From Myxococcus sp046520405 (GTDB taxonomy: Bacteria > Myxococcota > Myxococcia > Myxococcales > Myxococcaceae), in assembly GCA_046520405.1 (NCBI GenBank), contig JBKGHI010000003.1, positions 42,544-106,543 of the forward strand: 64,000 bases of DNA. The letters run 5' to 3'. The notes beneath the pieces were generated by a model, which saw only the letters and a list, made by a program, of their open reading frames with translations, ran no database searches and was not told where the DNA came from. Positions 1-9,206 of the stretch are shown in pieces. The stretch's first letter is position 1; every line of letters starts with the position of its first letter. The position numbers and the translations under genes are program-made.

Positions 1-124
1 TGCGCTCGAGTGCGAGTGCCACAGCTTGCTCCATCGTGAGAGGGCGGGCCGCGAAGGCCGGCACCGCGACGAGCAGGAGCGGGAGCAGACTTGTGAGACG
101 GATTGATGGGGACACGAAGCTCAC
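1..124 (-). CDS. Outer-membrane efflux channel, CzcC/CusC/TolC type (partial)
   Basis: The first 41 codons of an outer-membrane efflux channel, running off the left edge. The protein would be the exit duct of a tripartite metal RND pump. A hydrophobic signal peptide (LLPLLLVAVPAFA) is followed by LTMEQAVALALER, the usual opening of the mature family. GTG at 122-124 is taken as start; a TTG lies directly before it and no clear Shine-Dalgarno is visible, so the start is tentative. The RND operon at 4.5-9.5 kb has no duct of its own, so this gene may supply it (inference). Confidence 0.75.
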   Translation of the reverse strand, partial: MSFVSPSIRLTSLLPLLLVAVPAFAARPLTMEQAVALALER

Positions 125-460
125 CAAGATGAAAAGAGGTGGGGCCGCGCCTGGGCTGGAGGATGTGCGGAACCGGCGGAGTCAGACCGTCAGGACGCGA
201 GCACTCCTGCAGCGTCAGCCGCAGCTGATGAGTGGATGAGAGAGGGCCCAAGGCCGGCGCCGCGCACGGCGGTACCGGGCACGCCTGAGCAGGCACATGC
301 GTCCGGTCCGTTCGCGCGTCATCGGCGCGAAGGCGCGGCCTAGCTCCTGGTCTCTCGAAGCGAGAGTCCCCGTGAGCGTGCGAAAGTTGCCGCACGCGCA
401 TGGCCGCAGGACGTCACGGCCACAGCACGGTTGGAGATGGAGGGGCGCACGAACCGGCCG
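125..460. other. Intergenic stretch, no gene seen
   Basis: About 340 bases between the CzcI-like gene and the outer-membrane channel gene. Only short overlapping frames without family features are open here. It may hold the leader of the channel gene, but I recognise no promoter, operator or hairpin. Confidence 0.5.
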
Positions 461-790
461 TTAGGCCGATATAGGCGGACGCAGGAGGCGGGGACGCACT
501 TCCTCGGCCGCCTCCTGATCCTGCCCGATAATCTTCGGCGGTTTGCTCGTGAGGGCCCAACCCTGTGAGGGCAGGGATTCAGGAATGACGGACTGGCTGG
601 GGCAGCACCCGCAGTGGTGCTCGGTTGGACCACAGCCGTGCTCCCGGCTGGACTCGCCCAGGTCCGCCTCATCCGCAATGGAGTGCGCCAGATGCCCGGA
701 CGCCGCGTAGTGAACGGCCATCTCGACGGCCTCCCCGAAGGAAGGCACGAGGCCGTTGACCAGCACGATGAACATCAGAAGGCGCAGCAC
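461..790 (-). CDS. Small exported Cys/His protein, CzcI-like
   Basis: A 109-residue protein with an N-terminal hydrophobic segment (LLMFIVLVNGLVPSFGEA), then a Cys/His cluster CGPTEHHCGCC near residues 53-63 and the C-terminus LLRPPISA. Small exported Cys/His proteins of this kind (CzcI) stand at the head of czc operons and are thought to tune the metal response. It lies directly upstream of the CzcC-like gene, as in czcI-czcC order. Two relatives occur at 9643-9945 and 15994-16332. The start is a GTG at 790; an in-frame ATG at 775 is possible. The CzcI link rests on architecture and position, not clear sequence identity. Confidence 0.55.
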   Translation of the reverse strand: MLRLLMFIVLVNGLVPSFGEAVEMAVHYAASGHLAHSIADEADLGESSREHGCGPTEHHCGCCPSQSVIPESLPSQGWALTSKPPKIIGQDQEAAEEVRPRLLRPPISA

Positions 791-869
791 GGTGTCTTCG
801 TAGTGACTTTAGTGGAAGAACGCAATACGGCCGGTGGTCACGGTTTGCTGGCGCACGGATTCACCTGGT

Positions 870-1252
870 TCAAGGGGCCTGCCTGTGGGGCCCGTGCCCT
901 TCCTTCCGGGCAGCTTCTTGGAAGATGGCCTGGAGGTCATCTGGAATGGGCATGGGCGTGAAGATGCCCACGTTGGCGCCTCCGGTGTTGCCGAGGGGAG
1001 CGCGCCCGAGCCAGGAGCCAGGGCGGCCAGCAGCAATCGGGGCAACTGTCCGGCCAGCTCGCTCAAGTTTCCTCTCCTCCATGCGAAGCAGAACATGGCT
1101 CCGTGGACCTGAAGATGAGGCCACGCGTGGGCTTGGCTCAGAATGTGAGCGCGTTCCAGCGAATGCCACGCCAGTTGGAAGTGGCCTCTGGCCTCGGCCT
1201 CGGAGGCTTGTCGCAGTTCCTTCTCGAAATGAATTCGCAACTTCGGTTCCAT
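870..1252 (-). pseudogene. DUF3703-family protein, frameshifted
   Basis: Start ATG 1252 with a GGAGG about 8 bases upstream. The first frame reads MEPKLRIHFEKELRQ to PRLLLAA, then drifts into a wrong frame; the expected ending (GSWLGRAPLGNTGGANVG, then FTPMPIPDDLQ) continues in another frame to 870. Comparison with the intact copy at 14276-14635 shows one missing base in a C run: three C here against four there on the coding strand, at about 1021-1024. The family has no known function but recurs beside metal transporters. Restored, the protein would be about 128 residues. It could be a true pseudogene or a homopolymer sequencing error. Confidence 0.75.
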
Positions 1253-1274
1253 CAAGGTGCCTCCTTCCGATGCG

Positions 1275-1925
1275 TCAGTGACACGCAGCGCAGGTGTCCT
1301 CGCCCCGCCACGCTTCCCGGCCTTCCTTCACAAGGAAGAACGTCATCCCAAGGGCGGCCACTGGGTCCGCCCACCACCAACCGAAAGCCGCGTTGAGGCC
1401 GATACCACCCAAGGTGATGAGGGACAGCCACCAGCACGCAGTGGTCTGGAAGGCATCGGCTTCCATGGCGCGGCTGCCCAGGGCCACGGCGGTCCGCTTT
1501 TTCGCGCGCGCGAGCCACATCATCACCGCCAGTGAGACAGTCGCAAGAATGAGGCCGACGAGACTCGTCTTAGGCCGCTCGCTGTTCAGAAGCGATGTCG
1601 ACGCTTCCCATGCCACGAATGCGGCCAGCGCGAAGAGTGACAGTCCGATGAGCCGGTGCGCGCGGCGGTCCAGTTGCTCCAATTCCCCGGGAATGCTCCG
1701 AGCTCGTCGCTCCGCCGAGAGGCGCCACAGCATGACGGCGCCGGAAGTGCTCTCCACGAAGCTGTCTACTCCGAAGCCGAGTAGCGCCACGCTGCCGGCG
1801 GCGAGGGCTGCGGCTACGGCGATGGTGCCCTCGATGACGTTCCAGCCCACGGTGACCAGCGTCAATGCCTTGGCCCGTTTGAGGAGCGGCAGTCTTCCGG
1901 CGGGCAAGGTGGCTGCCTCAGACAT
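1275..1925 (-). CDS. Cation efflux (CDF-type) membrane transporter
   Basis: A 216-residue inner-membrane protein with about five to six hydrophobic segments. It carries CDF-like signatures: GVDSFVESTSGAVMLWRL in the second membrane segment and EADAFQTTACWWLSLITL later, giving Asp residues in places that bind metal in the family. It ends with EDTCAACH, a CxxC-H tail that could bind a soft metal. Start ATG 1925 is chosen because AGAGGAAAGGC precedes it; it overlaps the last codons of the czcD-like gene, implying translational coupling. The long C-terminal cytoplasmic domain of classical CzcD is absent. The substrate cannot be read from sequence. Confidence 0.75.
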   Translation of the reverse strand: MSEAATLPAGRLPLLKRAKALTLVTVGWNVIEGTIAVAAALAAGSVALLGFGVDSFVESTSGAVMLWRLSAERRARSIPGELEQLDRRAHRLIGLSLFALAAFVAWEASTSLLNSERPKTSLVGLILATVSLAVMMWLARAKKRTAVALGSRAMEADAFQTTACWWLSLITLGGIGLNAAFGWWWADPVAALGMTFFLVKEGREAWRGEDTCAACH

Positions 1926-2853
1926 GCCTTTCCTCTTCATTGTGCGCCATGCCGGGCTCCTCCGCGGGCGCGATGTTGCAGCAGTTGGAGAGCTGCCCTG
2001 CTTCCACCTGGAGCGTGACGTGCTCGATGCCGAACTCATCGTGGAGTTGCCGCTTCATTCGGTCGAGGAGCGGGTCGTCCAATTGTATCCCCCGAACGAC
2101 GAGATGCGCGGTGAGGGCCGCCTCGGTAGTGCTTATGGCCCAGACGTGCAGGTCATGCACGTCGACGACGCCAGGTGCCCGGCTCAGCTGCTCCCGTACC
2201 AAGGTCATGTCGATGTTCTGCGGCACTGCATGCAAGGCGAGGTTGACGGAGTCTTTGAGTAGTCCCCATGTCCCCCAGAAAATGAGGACTGCGATGAGGA
2301 GCGTCACCACGGGGTCGAGCCATGCCCATCCGGTGAAATGGATGAGGGCGCCGGCCAGGACGACACCGAGCGACACTCCTGCGTCCGCAGCCATGTGGAG
2401 GAATGCACCCCGGATGTTGAGGTCGTCCTTGCGGCCCTTCCAGAAGAGCATGGCCGTGGCGGTGTTGATGATGATGCCCACCCCGGCTACCGCCATGATG
2501 GTGACGCTGGAGACAGGAGCGGGCTCTCCGACGCGCTGCACAGCCTCCCATCCGATAGCGCCCACGGCGACGAGCAGGAGGAGGGCATTGAGGAGGGCTG
2601 CCAGGATGGACGAACTGCGCAGACCATAGGTGTGGCGGGCTGTCGGCTTTCGCCTGGCCAGGATGCTCGCCCCCCAGGCGAGCATCAACCCGAGGACGTC
2701 GCTCAGGTTATGGCCGGCATCCGCCACTAGCGCCAGAGAGTTGGAGATGACGCCGAAGGTGGCCTCGACAGCAACGAAGGCCAAATTGAGGGTTACACCG
2801 ATGGCAAATGCCCGTCCGGGTGAATCGGGTGCGTGACTGTGGGAACCTGACAT
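1918..2853 (-). CDS. czcD: Cation diffusion facilitator, CzcD type
   Basis: A 311-residue proton-coupled exporter of Zn/Co/Cd-type divalent ions. A His-containing N-terminus (SGSHSHAP) precedes six hydrophobic segments. The metal-site motifs HNLSD (membrane segment II) and HMAAD (segment V) are intact. The C-terminal cytoplasmic domain contains VVDVHDLHVWAIS, diagnostic of CzcD, and the tail has NCCNIAP. ATG 2853 is preferred over the longer frame because GGAGG precedes it. It is the first of a run of genes reading toward the left edge: czcD, a second CDF, DUF3703, CzcI-like and CzcC-like. Confidence 0.92.
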   Translation of the reverse strand: MSGSHSHAPDSPGRAFAIGVTLNLAFVAVEATFGVISNSLALVADAGHNLSDVLGLMLAWGASILARRKPTARHTYGLRSSSILAALLNALLLLVAVGAIGWEAVQRVGEPAPVSSVTIMAVAGVGIIINTATAMLFWKGRKDDLNIRGAFLHMAADAGVSLGVVLAGALIHFTGWAWLDPVVTLLIAVLIFWGTWGLLKDSVNLALHAVPQNIDMTLVREQLSRAPGVVDVHDLHVWAISTTEAALTAHLVVRGIQLDDPLLDRMKRQLHDEFGIEHVTLQVEAGQLSNCCNIAPAEEPGMAHNEEERHV

Positions 2854-3073
2854 GGGCGCGGGTGCCTCCAGAGCGAAAACAGTTCCGCTGCACACTCCTT
2901 TTCCGGTGTGTCAGCAGGGACTTTCTGAAATCTACCTGGGCTGACGAACGGATTTGTCCAGGGTTACACCTCCACGTTTCTGTCGTGCGCGGACGCTGAC
3001 GAAGCGGCCCCGCCAGCGCCCGATGGGAGTGCACGCCTTCCCCGACCTCCGAATTCTCAGGGCTGCCTGGAAC

Positions 3074-3901
3074 TCAGCTCTGGTTTCTTCGCCGTCGAGC
3101 AGGTGAAGGGGACCTCGTCCGCAGTGCTTGGGACGCCAACCACCCTATGGGAGCGCCCACTGTGAATCCCAAGAAGAGGCAGGCCGCAGCGAACGTGATG
3201 TCGGCGCGGGGTTCGCCCCAGTTGTAGATGAACAGGCTCGTTCCGAGCGCAGTACCAGCAAAGAGCGCGTATCGGCGGAGCTGGAGGCGGGCGTGAAGCA
3301 CTGAGGCTGTGAGCAGCACGAGGCCCGCAGCCCAGGCTACAAGTAGAGGGGGCCACCGGTTACGGTAGAACTCCACGCGCAAAGGGCCTTCAAGGCTCCC
3401 CTCCAACTGCTCCACCGTCAGCGCGTGTACGCCTCGCGGGATGGAGCCTCGCTGATGGAAGCTCAATCGGTTGCGCCAGACATGGGTGCGCCCGCGCTTC
3501 GCCCGGATGTAGGTACGCGACCGCTCCAGCGTCCCACGTATCATCTCCTCCATTCCCGCTATCGAAAACAGGATTTCGGTGTTGCCTGTTTGGGCGAGCC
3601 TGCCCCTCACCACGACGAGGACCCTTCCATTCACAGAAGGAGGGAGGGGGATACTCTGTCCCTTCTCCGTCACTTCGACGGCAGCAAGTGGCTGCCCAGG
3701 CAGAACTGTTTCGAGGGCGGGTAGGGCAGCCAGCACGAGCACGAGGCCCATCACGAAGATGGACGCGGTGCGCGCCCAGCGCGCTTTCGTGCCTCGCCAG
3801 GCTTCGTGCAGCATCGCGCCGCAGAGGCCCAGCGCCGCAACGGCGATGAAGGCGGCTGCAGCGTCGCCATCCGCGAGGTGCTCCATCATGGGGGTGGGCA
3901 T
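3074..3901 (-). CDS. Membrane protein of unknown function
   Basis: A 275-residue protein not recognised as a known family. Two hydrophobic segments near residues 15-33 and 45-65 are followed by a predicted extracytoplasmic domain of about 120 residues. Two or three further membrane segments lie near 190-250, and the C-terminus is basic (RTRSPSPARRRRNQS). It starts 39 bases after the sigma-factor gene and continues the same operon. One possibility is a membrane partner of that sigma factor, but no anti-sigma motif is visible, and CorE-type factors are not known to need one. Confidence 0.6.
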   Translation of the reverse strand: MPTPMMEHLADGDAAAAFIAVAALGLCGAMLHEAWRGTKARWARTASIFVMGLVLVLAALPALETVLPGQPLAAVEVTEKGQSIPLPPSVNGRVLVVVRGRLAQTGNTEILFSIAGMEEMIRGTLERSRTYIRAKRGRTHVWRNRLSFHQRGSIPRGVHALTVEQLEGSLEGPLRVEFYRNRWPPLLVAWAAGLVLLTASVLHARLQLRRYALFAGTALGTSLFIYNWGEPRADITFAAACLFLGFTVGAPIGWLASQALRTRSPSPARRRRNQS

Positions 3902-3940
3902 GTGCTGGTCCGGCTCCTGGTGCGATGCAGGGCGCCCATC

Positions 3941-4483
3941 TCAGGCTGGCTCACATGGACAGTCCACGCAGCCTCGCCGGCAGCAGGAGGGGCCGCAGGA
4001 CTGAATCAGCCGCCTGCCCAGTGCCTGCCGGGCCCGGTGCAAGCGGACCTTGGCATTGGTGGTGGTGATGCCAGCCGCTTTGACGAGCGCTGCGAGACTC
4101 TGACCTTCTAAATCCACCCTGCGCAGGGCCTCCGCGTACTCTGGTTTCAAAGTGGGGGTGAGGGTAGAGATGCAGGCGCAGACGGTCCTCTCCAACTCGG
4201 TCGCATCCTCAGTGGAGAGCACCCTGGCACTGCCCCATTCGCGAAGCGCGCTCTCTTCGCGCTCCTGACGCCGGTAGCGGTCAATGAGCGCGTTGCGCAG
4301 CAGTCGGTAGAACCATGGCACCGCGCTTTCTTCCTGGCGCAAGGGGCTCCCACTCTCAAAGCCCGTGAGGAGCGCGGCCTGGAGGACCTCTTCGGCCCCC
4401 TCGGCGCTACCGCTGCGTGGCGTTAGAAAGGCAAGGAATCGCCGCCGATTCTGGAGCAGGAGCGTGAGGGTCTCTGGGCTCAC
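3941..4483 (-). CDS. ECF sigma factor with Cys-rich C-terminal tail (CorE-like)
   Basis: A 180-residue sigma-70-family factor. Region 2 covers about residues 25-75 (VPWFYRLLRNALIDRYRRQ) and region 4 about 105-160 (SLAALVKAAGITTTNAKVRLHRARQALG). The last 20 residues hold six cysteines (SCGPSCCRRGCVDCPC). In Myxococcus xanthus, CorE and CorE2 are ECF factors of this layout, with a C-terminal Cys domain that senses copper or Cd/Zn directly. A similar role here is inferred. The start is GTG 4483 with GAGAGG upstream. It lies 12 bases downstream of the RND pump gene, so pump and regulator are probably co-transcribed. Confidence 0.8.
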   Translation of the reverse strand: MSPETLTLLLQNRRRFLAFLTPRSGSAEGAEEVLQAALLTGFESGSPLRQEESAVPWFYRLLRNALIDRYRRQEREESALREWGSARVLSTEDATELERTVCACISTLTPTLKPEYAEALRRVDLEGQSLAALVKAAGITTTNAKVRLHRARQALGRRLIQSCGPSCCRRGCVDCPCEPA

Positions 4484-4495
4484 GGGCTGCGCCTC

Positions 4496-7400
4496 TCAAA
4501 TCGCCGCACGGGTTGATTCCTCCTCGGGTGCCTGCGTGCCGCTGGCCTGAATAGGGGGATGCTGGAGGGGCTCTTGCCGCCCACCTCCGAAAACAGAATA
4601 GAGGACGGGCAGCACCACCAGGGTGAGCAGGGTAGAGGACAGGATGCCGCCGATGACCACGGTGGCGAGAGGCCGTTGGACCTCAGCACCCACGCCTGTG
4701 TTGAGAGCCATGGGCAGAAATCCGATGGCGGCTACGGCGGCCGTCATCAGCACGGGCCGCAGGCGTGAGAGGGCCGCTTCGCGGATGGCTTCGCTCAATG
4801 CGTGGCCTGCATCGAGGAGAGAGCGCACGCGTGAGACGAGCACCATGTCTCCCAGCACCGACACCCCGGAGAGGGCGATGAAGCCCACTGCGGCGGAGAT
4901 GGAGAAGGGCAGTCCCCGCAGCAGGAGCGCGAGCACTCCGCCCACCAGCGCGAAGGGCACGCCCGCGAAGATGCGCACGGAGTCGAGGACGCGCCGGTAG
5001 GTGAGGTAGAGCAGGAGGAAAATGAGGGCCAGGGCTAGCGGCACCACGATGAGCAGGCGCGCCTGGGCACGCTCCAGGTGCTCGAACTGTCCGCCGAAGC
5101 GGAGGTAGTAGCCCGCGGGCAGCTCCAGCTTCTCGTCCAGCGCGTGGCGCACCGCCTCGACAAAGCCGCCGAGGTCTCGGTCGCGCACGTTGGCCTGCAC
5201 GACGATGCGGCGCTTGCCCCACTCGCGCTGGAGCGTGGTGGGCCCGGACACCTCGCGGATGCGGGCAAGCCGCCCCAGCGGCACGCGTGCATCCCCGGGC
5301 CCCGTCACCGGTATCGTGGCCAGCTTCGCCGGGTCATCCCGGTACTCCTCGGACAGGCGCACGGCCAGGTCGAAGCGCCGCTCGCCCTCGCGCACCTCGC
5401 CCACGCTCCGGGTGCCCACTGCCTCGACGATGTCGAGCACCGCACGGGTGGAAATGCCGTGACGGGCCACGGCCTCTCGGTCCACTGTCACCTCGAGCAC
5501 GGGCTGGCCCGTCAGCTGCTCCACGGTAACGTCGGCGGCGCCTGGGATGGCCTTGACCACGCCCTCAATCTCACGGGCCTTGGCCTTCAGTACGTCCAGG
5601 TCGTCTCCGAAGAGTTTGATGCCCACGTCGCTGCGCACGCCTGCAATCATCTCGTTGACGCGCATCTCGATGGGCTGGAGGAATGCCATTCGCATCCCGG
5701 GGAGGTCCGCCAGCTCCGCCTTCATCTCCGCCACGAGTTCATCCTGAGTGGTGGCCCGCTTCCAGGCCTCGCGCGGCTTGAGGGTGATGAAGACGTCGGA
5801 CAGCTCGATGCCCATGGGGTCCGTGGCCACCTCCGCCGTGCCGGTGCGCGTCCACACGCGTTGAACCTCGTCAGGGAACCGGGCGAGCAGCACCTTCTCA
5901 ATCTCGGTGCCATAGCGGACGGACTCGGTGAGGGACACCTCGGCCAGGCGCACGGTGTTGATGACGAGCGTGCCTTCGGAGAGGCGCGGAACGAACTCGC
6001 TGCCGAGCTGCGTGGCGGCGATGAGTGCACCCACGACGAGGAGCGCCGCGCCGGCGAGGACGGCCCGAGTGTGGATGAGGGCCCAGTCGAGGACCGGCTG
6101 GTAGCAGCGCTTGAGGAAGGTGACGAGGCGCGGCTCGCGGTGGTGCCCTCCGCCACGCTTCAAGGCGAAGGACGCCAGCACCGGCATCAACGTCATGGAG
6201 AGCAGCGCGCTGCCCAGGAGGGCGAAGATGACGGTGAGCGCCATGGGGCGGAACAGCTTTCCCTCCACGCCCTCCAACGCGAGGATGGGAAGGTACACCA
6301 CCATGATGATGAGCTCACCGAAGAGGGTGGGACCGCGCACCTCGACGGCGGCGTCGCGCACCACCTCGAGGATGGACCGACTCCCCCTGGCCTCGGCGAG
6401 CCGCCGCTCCGCGTTCTCCACGAGGATGACGGACGAGTCGACGACGAGCCCGAAGTCGATGGCCCCCAACGACATGAGGGTGCCGGCGATGCCGAAGCGC
6501 AGCATCGCGTTGAAGGCGAACAGCAGGGACAGGGGAATGGCCGCCGCGACGATGAGCCCCGCGCGCCAGTTGCCCAGGAAGAGGAAAAGGACGGCGATGA
6601 CGAGGAGCGCGCCCTCCAGGAGGTTGGTTCGCACCGTGCGCAGCACGTGGTCCACCAGCTCGGTGCGCTCGTAGACGGGCTCCACGGAGACGTCTTGGGG
6701 TAGGGTGCGCTTCACCTCCTCGAGCCGTTGCGCCAAGGCCTTCGTCACTGTGTGGGAGTTTTCGCCCACGAGCATGAAGCCCAGGCCCAGGACGGCTTCG
6801 CCTTCACCATCCGCCGTGGTGGCGCCCCGGCGGATTTCATGGCCCACCTCCACGCGGGCCACATCCCGGATGCGCACGGGCACGCCGTTGTGCGCCGCGA
6901 CGACGACGTCCTCGACGGCCTTGCCGTCCTCCAGGACACCCACGCCGAGGACGAGGCTCGCCGCGCCCCCGCGCTCCACCATGCCGCCCCCCACATTCGC
7001 GTTGTTCTCCTCCAGCGCGCGGTAGACGTCCTGAAGCGAGAGATTGAATTGCTGTAAGCGGCGCGGCTCCACGACGACGTGCCACTGCTTCTCCTGGCCG
7101 CCCCAGGCATTCACCTCTGCCACGCCGGACACGCTGCGCAACTGTGGAGCGATGACCCAGTCATGCAGCGTGCGTAGCTCTTCGAGGCTCTTCGTCCGGC
7201 TCTTGACGAGGTAGTGGAAGACCTCGCCCAAGCCTGTGGCCACCGGCCCCATCGTCGGACGCTCGATGCCCGCGGGGACGGCGACCCGGCCGAGCCGCTC
7301 GGCAACCTGTTGCCTCGCGAACCACAGGTCCGTGCCGTCGCTGAATTGGAGCGTCACCTGGGACAGGCCGAACTTGGAGATGGAACGCAGCTCGCTGACG

Positions 7401-7633
7401 TGGGGCAGGCCCGCCAGCGCCTGCTCGATGGGGATGGTGAGCTGCCGCTCCACCTCGATAGGGGTGAGGGCCGGGGCCATGGTGTTCACCTGCACCTGCG
7501 TGGGCGTGGTGTCCGGGATGGCGTCGATGGGCAGTGCCCGGAAGGCCAGCAGGCCCGAAACGACGAGGGCCAGGGTGCCAAGGAGGACGGCCCAGCGGTG
7601 TGCCAGGGACCAGTCGATGACTCGGGTCAGCAT
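4496..7633 (-). CDS. Heavy-metal RND efflux pump, CzcA/CusA family
   Basis: A 1045-residue inner-membrane proton antiporter, normal length for HME-RND pumps. The N-terminus MLTRVIDWSLAHRW and the segment TPTQVQVNTMAPALTP are typical. The proton-relay segment reads DFGLVVDSSVILVEN, closest to the divalent-cation CzcA/CnrA subgroup rather than the CusA pattern. A second relay-type repeat (LSGVSVLGDMVLVSRVR) lies near the C-terminal half. I start at ATG 7633, four bases after the fusion-protein stop, not at the longer frame overlapping that gene. Its partners are the membrane-fusion protein upstream and probably the channel at 1-124. Zn, Co or Cd is likelier than Cu(I), though the Cys-rich partner leaves this open. 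Confidence 0.93.
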   Translation of the reverse strand: MLTRVIDWSLAHRWAVLLGTLALVVSGLLAFRALPIDAIPDTTPTQVQVNTMAPALTPIEVERQLTIPIEQALAGLPHVSELRSISKFGLSQVTLQFSDGTDLWFARQQVAERLGRVAVPAGIERPTMGPVATGLGEVFHYLVKSRTKSLEELRTLHDWVIAPQLRSVSGVAEVNAWGGQEKQWHVVVEPRRLQQFNLSLQDVYRALEENNANVGGGMVERGGAASLVLGVGVLEDGKAVEDVVVAAHNGVPVRIRDVARVEVGHEIRRGATTADGEGEAVLGLGFMLVGENSHTVTKALAQRLEEVKRTLPQDVSVEPVYERTELVDHVLRTVRTNLLEGALLVIAVLFLFLGNWRAGLIVAAAIPLSLLFAFNAMLRFGIAGTLMSLGAIDFGLVVDSSVILVENAERRLAEARGSRSILEVVRDAAVEVRGPTLFGELIIMVVYLPILALEGVEGKLFRPMALTVIFALLGSALLSMTLMPVLASFALKRGGGHHREPRLVTFLKRCYQPVLDWALIHTRAVLAGAALLVVGALIAATQLGSEFVPRLSEGTLVINTVRLAEVSLTESVRYGTEIEKVLLARFPDEVQRVWTRTGTAEVATDPMGIELSDVFITLKPREAWKRATTQDELVAEMKAELADLPGMRMAFLQPIEMRVNEMIAGVRSDVGIKLFGDDLDVLKAKAREIEGVVKAIPGAADVTVEQLTGQPVLEVTVDREAVARHGISTRAVLDIVEAVGTRSVGEVREGERRFDLAVRLSEEYRDDPAKLATIPVTGPGDARVPLGRLARIREVSGPTTLQREWGKRRIVVQANVRDRDLGGFVEAVRHALDEKLELPAGYYLRFGGQFEHLERAQARLLIVVPLALALIFLLLYLTYRRVLDSVRIFAGVPFALVGGVLALLLRGLPFSISAAVGFIALSGVSVLGDMVLVSRVRSLLDAGHALSEAIREAALSRLRPVLMTAAVAAIGFLPMALNTGVGAEVQRPLATVVIGGILSSTLLTLVVLPVLYSVFGGGRQEPLQHPPIQASGTQAPEEESTRAAI

Positions 7634-7637
7634 GGGA

Positions 7638-9206
7638 CTATTCGCCTCCCTCTGTCTCGCAGCAGCCCGCACCGATGGACTCCTTGAGGATTTCCGTCTT
7701 GAGGAGGAAGGCGCCAGTGGTGACGACTTCCGCACCAGCGGAGAGTCCCTTCACCACGGCGACTTCTTCACGGGTGCCGGCACCCAGCTCCACCACGACG
7801 GGCTCATAGAGGCCCGCGCCCTTCTTCACGAAGACGAGCGCGCGGCCCTCGGCGCGCTGGATGGCCTCGCGGGGGACCAGCACGGACTCCTGCTCGGCGG
7901 TCACCTGCACCCTCGCGCGGAGGAAGAGCCCCGCCTTGAGGGCGCCGTCCGGGTTTGGCAGCTCCACGCGGGCGCGCACGGTGCGGGTGGCCGGGTCCAC
8001 GGAGGCGCCCACTCGGGTGAGGGTTGCCTCACGCGTCTCGCCGGGCATGCTCTCGAATGAGAGCGTGACGCGCTGGCCCGCGCGCACCATTCCCGCATCT
8101 GCTTCGGGCACCTCTAGGAGGGCCCACATGGTGTGCAGGTCAGCGATTTGGAGGAGCGTCTGCCCCGCCCCCACCTGCCTGCCGGGGACGGCGTCACGTG
8201 CCACCACGGTGCCGGAGAAAGGCGCCGTCATCGCGTAGGTCCCCTGCTGGCTGTGGACGGAGGCCCCTGCGGCGGTCAGGGATGCGCGGGCCGCGTCGCG
8301 CTCGGCCTCGGCCTCGGCCACCTCCGCCTGGGCTTGCTCCAGGTCCTTGCGTGCGCTGATGCCCCTCTCGACAAGCGCCTGCTCGCGTGTGAGCGCGGCG
8401 CGCGCGACTGCAAGTCGTGCCTGGCCCGCAGAGAGGCGCCCCTGGTCCGCGCCCACGGAGCCGGAGGTCACCACCACGAGGGCTTGCCCGGCCTTCACCT
8501 CGTCGCCGACGTCGACTCGGACTTCCAGAACCAGCGCATCGCTTCGGGCCGATAGCTGAGCCATCCGGTTGTTGTTGAAGGCGAGCTGACCAACAACGTC
8601 CAGGGTGCGAGAAAAGGGCCGCTTCTCCACGCGACGTGTCTGGATGCCTGCCTCTCGCGCGGTTTCGGCGGAGGCGAGGCGAACGCGCGTTCCTGGCTCG
8701 GGGAAGGTGGGTGGCTCCGCCCCCGCCGCCTTCACCAGCTCCGGATGGCAGTACGGACAGACGGACTCTGGAAAGCCGTGCTCTCGGCAGTAGTCGCCCG
8801 CCTCGATGAACTTCGTGACGAGCGCCGGGTTGCACTTGGTGCACTTCGACTCGGGGACCGAGTGCTCCTTGCACCAGTCCTTTGGCGCGGTGGCCTGTGC
8901 GGTGAAGGTGAGGTTCGGGTTGCACTGGAGGCACTGGGACTCTGGCACTCCGTGCTCCTCGCACCAGTCATCTTGCGCCTTGAAGACGTCGATGAGGTCC
9001 GAGTTGCACTGGGTGCACAGCTCCGCTGGCACCTTGTGTTCGCACAGATGTAGGGACTGGGAGGATTCGGAAGCGCCTCCCGCGGCGGACGGAGGCGCGG
9101 CGGACTTCTCAGCCACGGCGGGCTTCGACTCCTTCGAGCAGCTGGCTGCGCCCAGGGCAAGCAGGGCCAACAGCATCACCGGACCGACGCGGGAGGCTGG
9201 CATCAT
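7638..9206 (-). CDS. Membrane-fusion protein of RND pump with four Cys/His repeats
   Basis: A 522-residue periplasmic adaptor. A signal or lipoprotein-type leader (LLALLALGAASC) is followed by about 120 residues with four tandem units of the pattern C-x2/3-H-x-[VF]-P-[EA]-x2-C-x2-C-[NH]-x2-L (residues about 55-160). The standard adaptor follows: barrel/lipoyl half (ARSDALVLEVRVDVGDEV), a long helical hairpin, then lipoyl half two and beta-barrel (TMWALLEVPEADAGMVRAG). It ends GAGCCETEGGE. The fold is CzcB/CusB type, but the Cys/His array is an unusual N-terminal addition, likely a metal-capturing module. ATG 9206 abuts the stop of the upstream gene, which carries two copies of the same unit. 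Confidence 0.88.
   Translation of the reverse strand: MMPASRVGPVMLLALLALGAASCSKESKPAVAEKSAAPPSAAGGASESSQSLHLCEHKVPAELCTQCNSDLIDVFKAQDDWCEEHGVPESQCLQCNPNLTFTAQATAPKDWCKEHSVPESKCTKCNPALVTKFIEAGDYCREHGFPESVCPYCHPELVKAAGAEPPTFPEPGTRVRLASAETAREAGIQTRRVEKRPFSRTLDVVGQLAFNNNRMAQLSARSDALVLEVRVDVGDEVKAGQALVVVTSGSVGADQGRLSAGQARLAVARAALTREQALVERGISARKDLEQAQAEVAEAEAERDAARASLTAAGASVHSQQGTYAMTAPFSGTVVARDAVPGRQVGAGQTLLQIADLHTMWALLEVPEADAGMVRAGQRVTLSFESMPGETREATLTRVGASVDPATRTVRARVELPNPDGALKAGLFLRARVQVTAEQESVLVPREAIQRAEGRALVFVKKGAGLYEPVVVELGAGTREEVAVVKGLSAGAEVVTTGAFLLKTEILKESIGAGCCETEGGE

Noticed and set aside
5078..6703. 541-codon plus-strand frame
   Set aside because: Antisense to the RND pump gene; His/Glu-rich shadow of high-GC coding DNA without any family motif.
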